From Nostoc flagelliforme FACHB-838 (lineage in GTDB: Bacteria; Cyanobacteriota; Cyanobacteriia; Cyanobacteriales; Nostocaceae), in assembly GCF_014698065.1 (NCBI RefSeq), contig NZ_JACJSI010000009.1, positions 1 through 64,000 of the forward strand: a DNA stretch of 64,000 nucleotides. The letters run 5' to 3'. Under the pieces are notes generated by a model. That model was not told the origin of the DNA. It searched no databases and saw only the letters and a list, made by a program, of their open reading frames with translations. Position numbers and translations under genes: made by a program. Shown one piece after another: positions 47,659 through 56,068 of the stretch (within the stretch, counting starts at the first letter, position 1; every line of letters begins with the position of its first letter).

Positions 47659-47693
47659 AAAGCCGCACTAACACTTAAAGGTGCGGCTTTTGT
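47659..47693 (+). terminator. Rho-independent terminator downstream of the IF-3 gene
   Basis: AAAGCCGCAC (47659-47668) pairs with GTGCGGCTTT (47681-47690) around a 12-base loop, followed by TGTGTTT. It lies about 290 bp past the IF-3 stop. The transcript between contains only short frames (for example a 14-codon one at 47403), so the 3' untranslated region would be long. The rest of the gap to 48311 holds repeats. Confidence 0.75.
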
Positions 47694-47883
47694 GTTTATG
47701 TTGTTTACTGCAAGATAGATTAAGTACAGCTTTGCCTAAATTCATGAGGAATTGAGGGTTGGAATTTAAACGCAGATGCGCTTCACCTTCCCGCAGGGTA
47801 GGGGCGCAAAGGTAAGCAGAGGATTGGCTGCGAGTTAATGAAATGTTGTATTAAGGCTTTTTTATTACTCTGAAAAAATAAGA

Positions 47884-47980
47884 TACAGCGTTTTTCAGGT
47901 AAATGAAGTATACGGGTAGGGGCACGGCAGTGCCGTGCCCTGACGATAATTTGTACCTCACCAAGTTGCAATCTGCTGTA
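47884..47980. mobile_element. Small inverted-repeat element with GGGCACGGC hairpin
   Basis: TACAGC and GCTGTA end a 97-bp unit. Its centre is a perfect hairpin, GGGCACGGC-AGT-GCCGTGCCC (47920-47940). The central motif is shared with the MITE in the amt relic. No ORF is present. Confidence 0.6.
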
Positions 47981-48311
47981 TTTGTTAAGTTGGGTTGAAC
48001 TTTAGTGTTACCCAATAAAATCAAGGATTCTTGGTGTTGGGTTGCCCTGTGGGAAGCCGCTTCTCTACGAGATGTCCTGCAAACATCGGTGAGTTTCCAG
48101 ATAAAAAGACTTTTGTCAATCAGTTAAAATACTTAAAAAAACTTAATAAGAATGATAATCGTGTATGGGGAGAAGCTGCGCGTAGCTTGCTGCTTCTTTG
48201 TTCGCGGAGCGTTGCGTAGGGAAGGAGTACAAGCCGGAAAATCCGCTGTTAATAAGGTTCCGATCAAATCCCCCTTAATAGAGGCACGGGGGATTAAAAA
48301 TTTTCTTCATT

Positions 48312-48461
48312 TTATCGCCAGTGAGAAAATCGTTCCACAATATCCTTTACTGTCTTATAACTTAAATGAAACTGCTGGGCGATCTGGCGACTAGAATAAC
48401 CTTCTCTGCTCATTGTTAAGACTTGAAAAGCATACTTGTCTAATTGTTTTAAATCATCCAT
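48312..48461 (-). CDS. Tiny helix-turn-helix protein (49 residues)
   Basis: A 49-codon frame starts MDDLKQLDKYAFQVLTM and continues YSSRQIAQQFHLSYKTV to a final SHWR. The second half fits a LuxR/sigma-region-4-like helix-turn-helix, with A-x-x-F-x-L-S-x-x-T-V spacing. There is no room for a sensor or oligomerisation domain. The SD is weak. It lies alone in a repeat-rich stretch. It could be a small DNA-binding regulator or the relic of a transposase or regulator N-terminus. The clean start, stop and motif argue for a real product. Confidence 0.5.
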   Translation of the reverse strand: MDDLKQLDKYAFQVLTMSREGYSSRQIAQQFHLSYKTVKDIVERFSHWR

Positions 48462-49080
48462 CTAATTTCTAGACCTTTTGTATAGAGGGTTGGGTAAAAA
48501 TTTGTATTATTCTAGATGTAACAATTATTGTAAAACAAGCTCTTACAGTAATTATTCGTAATTCTTTTGAGTTATAAGAAAGCCTTAAGTCTGCGAATAA
48601 ATTAGAGAGATGACTGTGGTTAGGGCATATCTAAAAAAAATTACTCTTTTTGCCAAATTTATTCTTGTACCTGGTGAAAAAGCTAAGGTAGATAAAGTAT
48701 GGTTTAATGTTAAGTTGGCTAGCAATAAGGGATACAAAGGGACTTGCAAAAAATAAATTATCCCAAATTATTCCTAGATTTGTGAGGCGCAAGGCGTTGC
48801 GCCCCTTCGTACCCTGCGGAACGCTTACGCGAACGCAGAGCGTTCCGCAGGGATGGGATATTTTTTTAACTGGAAGCCCCAAAGCAAAAGTTAGGGGTGC
48901 TTTTAAGAAAATTGAGTCATAAATGTAAATCTTAGACTTGCCAAAAAGCTCTGTTTATAAAGGTTCTAGTGACATCAACCTCTCAACTTCCTTGCTTAGT
49001 TGTAGTTTTTCAAAGCCAGGGTTAAGAACTTGTGGCGACTTTTGCAGCGATACCGGAGTCTGAGTGTCAAGAGCAAATTT
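48462..49080. other. 619-bp repeat-rich region with doubtful short frames
   Basis: A 48-codon frame at 48610-48756 (MTVVRAYLKKITLFAKF start) has no recognised homology and only a weak SD. Between 48780 and 48860 the DNA is a GC-rich repeat. No secure gene was found. Confidence 0.5.
48812..48852. repeat. Palindromic repeat CCCTGCGGAACGC
   Basis: CCCTGCGGAACGC (48812-48824) and GCGTTCCGCAGGG (48840-48852) are perfect 13-bp inverted copies around a 15-base loop. This is a common type of dispersed palindrome in Nostoc-like genomes. Confidence 0.8.
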
Positions 49081-49323
49081 TCATAATATTGTACGAAATC
49101 GTACTGACTGGGAGCGACTGAGTTCTTTAAACTTTAAACAATACTTAAATTTAGGCAATCCCGAACGTCTAAGAAATTTAGGAGCAAATTCATCGATGGC
49201 AATATCCCTTAATTTCTCGTTACTGGTTAAAACCCAGTAACTAACAACTGGTGGGATAAAATCCTTTAGGAATTGCTTAACAGTCTCTTTCTTTATATTC
49301 AGGGATTGAAACTTAGATGCCAC
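49081..49323 (-). CDS. Hypothetical protein, possibly a gene fragment
   Basis: An 80-codon frame opens with GTG. The product is basic and soluble, with LKDFIPPVVSYWVLTSNEKL as its most protein-like stretch. Starts of this kind (a Lys-rich helix, then DFIPP) occur at the N-termini of some sugar- or methyl-transferases, but the rest is missing. No clear SD is present. It may be the truncated 5' end of a lost gene. It is divergent from the PAS gene. Confidence 0.3.
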   Translation of the reverse strand: MASKFQSLNIKKETVKQFLKDFIPPVVSYWVLTSNEKLRDIAIDEFAPKFLRRSGLPKFKYCLKFKELSRSQSVRFRTIL

Positions 49324-49350
49324 CTGAATTAATAATGAACCTAGATATGT

Positions 49351-49917
49351 ATGTTTACCCAGCAGTTACAGTCAGTGCAAGGGCGTTCAGCTAACTTGTA
49401 CCAAGATACGAACACCGCAGTACAGCCAGAAGCCGATATGCTGCTAGCAACTTTGAAGGAACTTGATACTGCTTCAAAAACACTAGAGATAGTTACAGAG
49501 AAGTTGTTCGAGCAAACTCAAAAATTGGGAAATGTACAAGTACGGCTTAGAGAGGAATACAAGCGCTACCAAGACCTGTTAAACTTCATACCAAATGCTT
49601 ACTTGGTGACTGACACACAAGGAAAAATTCTGTCAGCTAATCGTGCCACGGCGTCACTATTCAATCTTCAACAGCGATTTTTGGTAAACAAACCGTTAGT
49701 CTGTTTCATTGCAATAGAAGAACGTCAGGCGTTTCGTTCCCAACTAAACCAGATGCACACGTCTGAGTGTGATTATGTGCAAGAGTGGATATCACGGATA
49801 CAGCCCCGTGACTGTGAGCCTTTTGAGGCTGCTATAACTGTAGCTTGTGTGCGCGACGTTAAAGGCAAGTTAACAGGCTTGCGCTGGATGGTGCGCGACA
49901 TCCATCACATCTCGTAA
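49351..49917 (+). CDS. PAS-domain signalling protein
   Basis: This 188-residue protein has a coiled-coil N-terminal part (about 28-75, ATLKELDTASKTLEIVTEKL) and one PAS domain (about 76-188, with FIPNAYLVTDTQGKILSANR, then the closing LRWMVRDIHHIS). It lacks a kinase or cyclase output. Proteins of this shape occur in Nostoc species near regulators and may act as sensory partners in trans. The neighbouring Crp-family gene converges on it. Ligand and partner are unknown. Confidence 0.8.
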   Translation: MFTQQLQSVQGRSANLYQDTNTAVQPEADMLLATLKELDTASKTLEIVTEKLFEQTQKLGNVQVRLREEYKRYQDLLNFIPNAYLVTDTQGKILSANRATASLFNLQQRFLVNKPLVCFIAIEERQAFRSQLNQMHTSECDYVQEWISRIQPRDCEPFEAAITVACVRDVKGKLTGLRWMVRDIHHIS

Positions 49918-49959
49918 CAGCCTCTATTAGGGCTAAAAAGGTGAGAAGGACTCTATTCG

Positions 49960-50667
49960 TTATCTCTCTACCTTAAACTTTAGCAGGCGATCGTATTCTT
50001 TTTTGATTACCCCATAACACTCACAAGAAGCCTCTTCTAGTCCCTGCGGATCAAGGATATGGATTTTCTTTCGGCTGCATTCGATAAGACCTTTCTTCTC
50101 CAAGAGATGGGCCGTTTCGGTGATGCCAGAACGGCGCACGCCCAATATGTGGGAGAGGAACTCATGGGACAGGAACAGTTCATCCGAGTAGAGACGGTCA
50201 CTGGACTCAAGCAACCAACGGGCCATGCGTTTTTCTATAGTATGAATGCGGTTGCAGGCAACATTCTGTGAGATTTGCGCGATATAAGCCTGTGTGTATT
50301 TGAGCATCACATCCCGCAGCGGCTTATTAGTGTCGAACTCATCCAGCAGCAGATATGCCTTCATTTTCACCGCCTTGCCGGGAACCTGAACGATGTACTC
50401 GGTCTGCGTCGTCTCGCTCCCGCCCATGAAGGCGTTGATCCCTACCATCTCCCGACTTCCAACCACTCCGGCTTCAACCGTGCTACCGTCCATCATTGTA
50501 ACGGTGACTGAGATTAGGCAGGTGAGAGGGAAGTAGACTTGTTCGATGGTTTCGCCGGGTCGGTTGAGTACCTTACCGGATGGAAGTTCGACCTCCTCCA
50601 TTTTGTTTTCTATGTGCTTGTATATGTCGCGGGGCAGAGCGGTAAGCAGAGTATTTTCAGTAGCCAT
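49960..50667 (-). CDS. Crp/Fnr-family transcriptional regulator
   Basis: This is a 235-residue regulator with a cNMP-binding-like beta roll (about 20-120: LPSGKVLNRPGETIEQVYFP) and a winged-helix domain (about 150-215: LFLSHEFLSHILGVRRSGIT is the recognition region). The cAMP-contact pattern of Crp is not evident, so it may respond to another ligand or to none. A Cys pair near the C-terminus (SCEC) is notable. Its base composition is visibly richer in G and C than adjacent genes, which suggests transfer from a different genome. Target genes are unknown. Confidence 0.87.
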   Translation of the reverse strand: MATENTLLTALPRDIYKHIENKMEEVELPSGKVLNRPGETIEQVYFPLTCLISVTVTMMDGSTVEAGVVGSREMVGINAFMGGSETTQTEYIVQVPGKAVKMKAYLLLDEFDTNKPLRDVMLKYTQAYIAQISQNVACNRIHTIEKRMARWLLESSDRLYSDELFLSHEFLSHILGVRRSGITETAHLLEKKGLIECSRKKIHILDPQGLEEASCECYGVIKKEYDRLLKFKVER

Positions 50668-51232
50668 ATTTTTGTTAGAGCTTATTTATTAACTATTTTT
50701 AATATTGTTAAGCTATGACATCCGAAGACCTATAAGTAGGTCGGCGTAAATAATTATTGTTGGGATAAGGCAGAGGGCAGGGGGAAAAAGAGTTTGAGCG
50801 TTGTTTACTTTTCTTTACACAGTTTGCTTTTATTGTGCCGACTTACTTAAAAATAACTACGGCAGGTTCGCCAATTTTGAAGAGATATTAACTAGCAGTT
50901 TTTTAATAATTAGCTGATACCTTTTTAAGGTTTTCACGCCAAGTAAGCTTTTGCAACCTGTATTAATTAAATGTATCCTTTCGTTATTATATGCGGCCCC
51001 CGGATTTCTCACTTGTGAGAAATCCGGGTCAAATATTCCACCATTGAGCGGTATCATGTCCGCTTGATTACTTATTAAACCCGCAGAACTCCACGCCCTG
51101 TCAAAGCTGTGCTTTGTCTCCCCCAAGAGCAGGCAAAGAGGGGTTCTTTTATTATGGGTAATTTGGCGGAGATGATCTTAATCAAGGTGATATTCGGCTT
51201 TCCGACCGAACAAGCGCTGGGAAACAGCCAAT
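50668..51232. other. 565-bp intergenic region with repeat remnants
   Basis: No gene was recognised. TATCATGTCCGCTTGATTAC near 51054 matches the end motif of the elements at 113 and 45058 but has no visible partner, so it is a solo end. AATCCGGG and CCCGGATT-type inverted copies at about 50996-51028 (CCCCCGGATTTCTCACTTG and its partner) form a hairpin. Confidence 0.5.
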
Positions 51233-51847
51233 CTAATCGGCGCATTTATTAATTAGGTGTGTGAAGGCATCAATCAGGCGATCGCTTTCCATTGGTATAA
51301 TGTCCTGTCCATGCATCACATTTTGAGTAATATGAAAATGCACCAATGCTCCTATGAGAATTCTCGCTGTTGCCTCTGGGTCAGGTATCTTTAATTCAGG
51401 AGCCGCCAAGTATTCAGTTAGAGTTTCCGCTACTGGCTTAATCATCGCCCGAACACAAATTTGAGCTAACTCAGGAAAACGCCCAGATTCTCCTATTAGT
51501 ACTCGCATAAATGCACTATGTTCTTTGTCGTTAATCATCTGCTCTAATGCTTTGGTTGCTACCTGGTGGAGTATAGCGGCTGGTTCTCCCTCAATAGGTT
51601 CTGTGCCAAAAATGGAGTTGTTCTTTTTGCTTGCCAGTTGCTCTAACAGTACTTTAAAAAGTCCTTCTTTATCTTGAAAGTGGCTGTAGACTGTCGCTTT
51701 AGAAACACCTGCTGCTACCGCTACCCGATCCATACTTGTGCCAGCGTAGCCATGTTGAAGGAATTCTTGCATTGCTCCTTGCAGAATTTGCTCCACTTTA
51801 TCAACGGAATTGTCTCGATCCACTTCGCCAGCTTTGATGCGTACCAT
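51233..51847 (-). CDS. TetR/AcrR-family repressor
   Basis: This is a 204-residue TetR-type regulator. The DNA-binding domain occupies about 17-63, with the helix-turn-helix TSMDRVAVAAGVSKATVYSH followed by FQDKEGLF. The C-terminal domain resembles the AefR/TetR_C group (HSAFMRVLIGESGRFPELAQ). It is divergent from the first devB gene, and two inverted repeats lie between them, so it probably represses the exporter operon and itself, releasing DNA when an unidentified ligand binds. Confidence 0.92.
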   Translation of the reverse strand: MVRIKAGEVDRDNSVDKVEQILQGAMQEFLQHGYAGTSMDRVAVAAGVSKATVYSHFQDKEGLFKVLLEQLASKKNNSIFGTEPIEGEPAAILHQVATKALEQMINDKEHSAFMRVLIGESGRFPELAQICVRAMIKPVAETLTEYLAAPELKIPDPEATARILIGALVHFHITQNVMHGQDIIPMESDRLIDAFTHLINKCAD

Positions 51848-52064
51848 TTATTAATCATCCTTTCTTATAAACAATATTAATAGATGCTGCAAAATGCCCT
51901 GGTAAAAAATGGCGAAAATAAATAGAAGGGTGGAGGGGACTGGGGGAGCCACTTCTCTTACCTTGCGGGAAACTGACGCAACAGTTGGGATCTTAAACCT
52001 TTGCTACCTCTGCAATAACTGCCTTCCTTGATAAAGCTGAAAAGAGTTTAGTTGTATCTTCTTG

Positions 52065-52110
52065 ACTAAACTAGTCCGTTTAGTTTAGCATAAACTGAAC
52101 TGAACAGTTT
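52065..52110. promoter_or_regulatory. Probable TetR operators upstream of devBCA-1
   Basis: Two inverted repeats lie in the 297-bp spacer between the tetR and devB starts. ACTAAAC-N6-GTTTAGT spans 52065-52084 and AAACTG-N7-CAGTTT spans 52092-52110. Extra half-sites GTTTAG and CAGTTT lie on either side (about 52047 and 52115). The size and symmetry fit dimeric TetR-family binding sites. The second devBCA copy lacks such repeats. Confidence 0.7.
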
Positions 52111-52144
52111 AGTACAGTTTGCTACTGGTGGTAAGGGGGAATGT

Positions 52145-53452
52145 ATGAGGGAAAACAGGAATTCAGAGGGTTTAAGCTCTTCTCAGAATCTTTTGCGATC
52201 GCCTCTTCTACTTGCAATAATTGGCTCTCTAGCGATAGGTGGAATCAGCGTTTATACGGTGATGAAGCTTCAGGCTACGGCTAATGAAAAGCAAAAAGTA
52301 CCCGTAGCAGTTCAGCCTGTGGTAAAAACAGTAACAGCATTAGGGCGGTTGGAACCAAAGGGAGAGGTAATAAAACTGTCAGCACCTTCTTCTAATGAAG
52401 GAAATAGGGTACAGCAACTATTGGTGAAAGAAAGCGATCGCGTCAAACCTGGGCAGATAGTTGCGATTATGGACAACCGCGATCGCCTACAGGCTAGTTT
52501 GATTGAAGCACAAAAACAAGTTCAAGTTGCCAGAACCCGCCTTAATCAGGTAAAAGCTGGAGCCAAACAGGGAGAAATTGGAGCGCGTCAAGCTACTGTG
52601 AATCGTTTACAAGTAGAACTAGAAGGAAACATTAAAACTCAGCAAGCCACAATTAATCGTATAGAAGCAGAGCTACAAGGGCAACAACGGAGCTTGCAAG
52701 CAACAGTGGCTCGCGTAGCAGCCGAGAGACGCAATGCCCAAGCTGATGTGCAGCGCTATGAGACTTTGTACAATGCAGGAGCAATTTCTAGCCAGGAAGT
52801 TAATAACAGACGCTTAAGCGCCGAAACTTCCACTCAAGCGTTAATTGAAAGCCAAGCGACTCAGACAAGAACTGTTGCTACCCTACAACAGCAGCTTAAC
52901 GAAGCAAAAGCCAACCAAGAGCAAACCCTTGCCAGCTTGCAACAGCAGATTAACGAAGCAAAAGCTAACCTAAATCAAACTGCTGAAGTCCGTCCAACAG
53001 ATATAGCAAATGCACAAGCAGAGGTAGACAGCGCTCAAGCCACCGTGGATAAAATTAGAGCAGAACTGGCGCAGGCTTATGTTGTGGCTCCTAAAGCCGG
53101 TCGAATTTTAGAGATTAATACACGAGCCGGAGAAACTGTTGGCAATGAAGGAATTGTGGCTCTAGGTCAAACCGACCAGATGTATGCAGTAGTAGAAGTT
53201 TACCAAAGTGATATCAAGAAAGTGCGTCCGGGACAGGATGTGCGGGTAAGCAGTGATTCCCTACGCAATGAATTAGAGGGAAGAGTAGATCGGATTGGTA
53301 TGCAGGTAAAGCGGCAAAATCTGATCAACGCTGACCCCTCTAGCAATATTGATGCCAGAGTTGTGGAAGTGCATGTGCAACTGAATAAACTATCTAGCCA
53401 AAATGCTTCTAGCTTCACTAATTTGCAAGTTAAAGCGGTAATTGAAATTTAA
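52145..53452 (+). CDS. devB: DevB-like membrane fusion protein, copy 1
   Basis: This is a 435-residue adaptor of a DevBCA/ABC exporter, a type that in Anabaena exports heterocyst glycolipids. There is one membrane anchor at about 22-42, a lipoyl half (TVTALGRLEPKGEVIKLSAP, about 63-82), and a long coiled-coil hairpin at about 120-300, longer than in copy 2 because of repeated QQ-N-EAKAN units. The C-terminal barrel has LEINTRAGETVGNEGIVALG. AAGGGGGA just before the ATG is a good SD. It begins the operon devB-devC-devA. Several DevBCA paralogues exist in Nostoc, so the substrate is open. Confidence 0.88.
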   Translation: MRENRNSEGLSSSQNLLRSPLLLAIIGSLAIGGISVYTVMKLQATANEKQKVPVAVQPVVKTVTALGRLEPKGEVIKLSAPSSNEGNRVQQLLVKESDRVKPGQIVAIMDNRDRLQASLIEAQKQVQVARTRLNQVKAGAKQGEIGARQATVNRLQVELEGNIKTQQATINRIEAELQGQQRSLQATVARVAAERRNAQADVQRYETLYNAGAISSQEVNNRRLSAETSTQALIESQATQTRTVATLQQQLNEAKANQEQTLASLQQQINEAKANLNQTAEVRPTDIANAQAEVDSAQATVDKIRAELAQAYVVAPKAGRILEINTRAGETVGNEGIVALGQTDQMYAVVEVYQSDIKKVRPGQDVRVSSDSLRNELEGRVDRIGMQVKRQNLINADPSSNIDARVVEVHVQLNKLSSQNASSFTNLQVKAVIEI

Positions 53453-53484
53453 TTGGGAATTGGGCATGAGGTTATTCCATTCTT

Positions 53485-53545
53485 GCCTCCCCTGCTCCCT
53501 CTGTCTCCCCTGCTCCCTCATCTCCCCACTCCCCTATTCCCTATT
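53485..53545. repeat. Pyrimidine-rich tandem repeat between devB and devC
   Basis: Degenerate CTCCCCTG units fill the devB-devC junction on the plus strand. An open frame through it (from 53453) is an artefact, and devC begins at the ATG directly after it. Confidence 0.7.
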
Positions 53546-54718
53546 ATGAAATTAATCGAACAAGTGCGGCGGCGAACGCCTTTAGGATGGCTGCAACTGA
53601 GTCATGAAAAAGGCCGTCTTTTGGTGGCATTGTCAGGCATTGCTTTTGCCGATGTTCTGATGTTTATGCAGCTAGGATTTCAGAATGCGCTGTTTGAAAG
53701 TAACACAATCATACATCGCAGTATGCAGGCTGATATGTTTGTCATCAGTCCCCAAGCACGTAACTTAGCAAATATGTCTAGCTTTACGCGGCGACGGCTG
53801 TATCAAGCAATGGATGTACCAGGTGTAAAGTCGGCAGAAGGAATGTATATCAACATTGTTGATTGGAAAAATCCCCAAACACATCAGAAGACGACAATAT
53901 TAGTTATGGGGTTCAATCCGGATCAGCAAGTGTTTAACTTAGCGGATGTGAATCGCCAGATTGATGATATTAAGCTACCAGATACCGTTTTGTTCGATCG
54001 CGCCTCTAGAGGAGATTATAATGATGCGATCGCTAAAATAGAACAGGGTAAAACTGTCACAACCGAAATAGAACGCCGGACAATTACCATTAGCGGCTTA
54101 TTTTCAGTCGGGGCCTCCTTCATAGCTGATGGTACTTTAATCACCAACGACCAGAACTTTCTGCGACTATTTCCCAGACGAGAAGCCAGCGGTGTCAGTG
54201 TCGGTTTGGTACAGCTGCAACCAGGCTACGACCCAAAACAGATGAAAACAACTTTAGAAACTTATTTGGATGATGATGTTAAAGTTTTAACCAAAGCAGA
54301 ATTTATCGAATTTGAAATAAATTACTGGAAAACGAATACTGCTATCGGGTTTATCTTTAGCCTGGGTGTAGCGATGGGGTTTATGGTGGGCGTGATTATC
54401 GTCTATCAAGTTCTTTCTACAGATGTGAATTCTCACATCAAAGAATACGCCACTTTCAAAGCAATGGGGTATAACAATCTTTATTTATTAGGTGTGGTGT
54501 TTGAAGAGGCAATAATTTTGGCAATTTTGGGCTTTATTCCCGGAGCGATCGCACCTCTAGGACTTTATCATTTAACTCGTAATGCCACCAATTTACCACT
54601 TTATATGACTGTAGGGCGGGCCTTAACGGTATTAACTCTAACTATGATTATGTGTATAATTTCTGGTGCGATCGCTACTCGTAAATTACAGTCTGCCGAC
54701 CCCGCAGATATGTTTTGA
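53546..54718 (+). CDS. devC: DevC-like ABC exporter permease, copy 1
   Basis: This is a 390-residue FtsX/MacB-like permease. It has one membrane helix near the N-terminus (GRLLVALSGIAFADVLMFMQ), a large periplasmic region (about 60-270) and three C-terminal helices (about 275-300, 325-350 and 355-380). The family blocks are TPLGWLQLSHEK at the start and TRKLQSADPADMF at the end. The ATG at 53546 is used because the upstream 31 codons come from a repeat. It pairs with DevA for ATP-driven export. About 70 percent of residues appear to match copy 2 by eye. Confidence 0.9.
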   Translation: MKLIEQVRRRTPLGWLQLSHEKGRLLVALSGIAFADVLMFMQLGFQNALFESNTIIHRSMQADMFVISPQARNLANMSSFTRRRLYQAMDVPGVKSAEGMYINIVDWKNPQTHQKTTILVMGFNPDQQVFNLADVNRQIDDIKLPDTVLFDRASRGDYNDAIAKIEQGKTVTTEIERRTITISGLFSVGASFIADGTLITNDQNFLRLFPRREASGVSVGLVQLQPGYDPKQMKTTLETYLDDDVKVLTKAEFIEFEINYWKTNTAIGFIFSLGVAMGFMVGVIIVYQVLSTDVNSHIKEYATFKAMGYNNLYLLGVVFEEAIILAILGFIPGAIAPLGLYHLTRNATNLPLYMTVGRALTVLTLTMIMCIISGAIATRKLQSADPADMF

Positions 54719-54806
54719 AATTAGTCCTTTGTCATTGGTCATTTGTGATTTGTTACTTAAAAGGACTAAGGACAAATGACAATCATCACGAGTAATCGAG
54801 CTATTT

Positions 54807-55523
54807 ATGACTAGCAAACCCGTCATCTCTGTTAAAAATCTCGACCACTATTTTGGTAATGGTCAACTCCGCAAGCAAGTTCTTTTTGATATCAATCTAG
54901 ATATTAACGCTGGTGAAATTATTATTATGACTGGGCCTTCTGGCTCTGGTAAAACTACACTTCTTACCTTAGTCGGCGGTTTGCGTTCTGCCCAATCTGG
55001 TAGTTTGCAAATATTGGAACAAGAACTGTGTGGCGCTAGCAAAGGACAACTTACCCAAGCGCGACGCAATAACGGTTATATTTTCCAAGCACATAACTTG
55101 CACGGTAGCCTGACAGTACTCCAGAACGTCAGAATGGGCTTGGAAGTACATAATAATATTTCGCCGACAGAAATGAAAACTCGGTCAGCCCAAATGTTAG
55201 AGGAGGTAGGATTAGGGCATCGCCTGAATTATTATCCTGATGATTTATCTGGGGGACAAAAACAACGAGTTGCGATCGCTCGTGCATTGGTTGGTCGTCC
55301 TAAAATTGTTTTAGCGGATGAACCCACCGCCGCCCTTGACAGTAAATCGGGACGAGATGTGGTCAACCTCATGCAACAACTAGCAAAGGAACAACATTGT
55401 ACCATTCTTTTAGTCACTCATGATAACCGTATTCTCGATATTGCCGATCGCATTGTCCACATGGAAGATGGCAAATTAGTAAATGACGATGCTGTTATTG
55501 CAGCAGTTAAAATGAACGGGTAA
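54807..55523 (+). CDS. devA: DevA-like ABC exporter ATPase, copy 1
   Basis: This is a 238-residue ATPase. Walker A is GPSGSGKTT (43-51), the Q-loop lies in YIFQAHNLHG (91-100), the signature is LSGGQ (147-151), Walker B is IVLADEPTAALD (167-178), and the switch His is in LLVTHDNR. It belongs to the LolD/MacB-like group that works with DevC and DevB. The gene is preceded by CGAGTAATCGAGCTATTTATG, a junction closely repeated before devA copy 2. The C-terminus ends normally (VIAAVKMNG), unlike copy 2. Confidence 0.92.
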   Translation: MTSKPVISVKNLDHYFGNGQLRKQVLFDINLDINAGEIIIMTGPSGSGKTTLLTLVGGLRSAQSGSLQILEQELCGASKGQLTQARRNNGYIFQAHNLHGSLTVLQNVRMGLEVHNNISPTEMKTRSAQMLEEVGLGHRLNYYPDDLSGGQKQRVAIARALVGRPKIVLADEPTAALDSKSGRDVVNLMQQLAKEQHCTILLVTHDNRILDIADRIVHMEDGKLVNDDAVIAAVKMNG

Positions 55524-55559
55524 TGATACAGTATGAGCGGTATCAAAAATTAATTACTC

Positions 55560-55958
55560 ATGAGTAACAAAATTACTGAAAAATTAAAACAGTCTTCTGC
55601 TGATTTGTTAATGATGAGCGAGTCAGAATACCCTTTTGAGGTTTTTTTATGGACTGGTGAAGCTAACGGTCTGACAACTCAAAAACTACTCCAGTTAACA
55701 AATCATCCCCAAGACTCACCGATTGAGGAAGTGGCTTTAGATTATTTATTTCGAAATTGTGCCTATGAACAAGAGTGGCATGACGAAGAACAGAAACAAA
55801 ATGTTAAAAAATTTCAAACACTTGTCCAGATTCTTAAAGATAACCTCAATGAAATTAAAGTTTATCGTATCGGTACGATAGATATTGATGTTTATATTAT
55901 TGGCAAAACTCCATCTGGAGATTTAGCAGGTATTTCTACTAAAGTTGTGGAAACTTAG
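55560..55958 (+). CDS. nuiA: Nuclease A inhibitor
   Basis: This 132-residue cytoplasmic protein matches NuiA of Anabaena, the tight-binding inhibitor of the nonspecific nuclease NucA. Blocks I recognise are LLMMSESEYPFEVFLWTGEA near residues 17-36 and the C-terminal ending GDLAGISTKVVET. In the known complex, the C-terminal Thr of NuiA bridges to the metal in the nuclease active site, and this terminal Thr is present. The gene follows devA-1 by 36 bp and may share its transcript. nucA lies convergently 110 bp downstream. Confidence 0.9.
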   Translation: MSNKITEKLKQSSADLLMMSESEYPFEVFLWTGEANGLTTQKLLQLTNHPQDSPIEEVALDYLFRNCAYEQEWHDEEQKQNVKKFQTLVQILKDNLNEIKVYRIGTIDIDVYIIGKTPSGDLAGISTKVVET

Positions 55959-56068
55959 TAGCTAATTTATAATTCGTAATTAATTTATAGATTAACTCAA
56001 TTTATGGATTGAAATTAACAAATTTATTAATTACGAATTATATTAAATTCTGTGTAGTTTTGATTGAG

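Noticed and set aside
50857..51126. 89-codon minus frame upstream of the tetR gene region
   Set aside because: It spans a hairpin and a solo element end and resembles no family.
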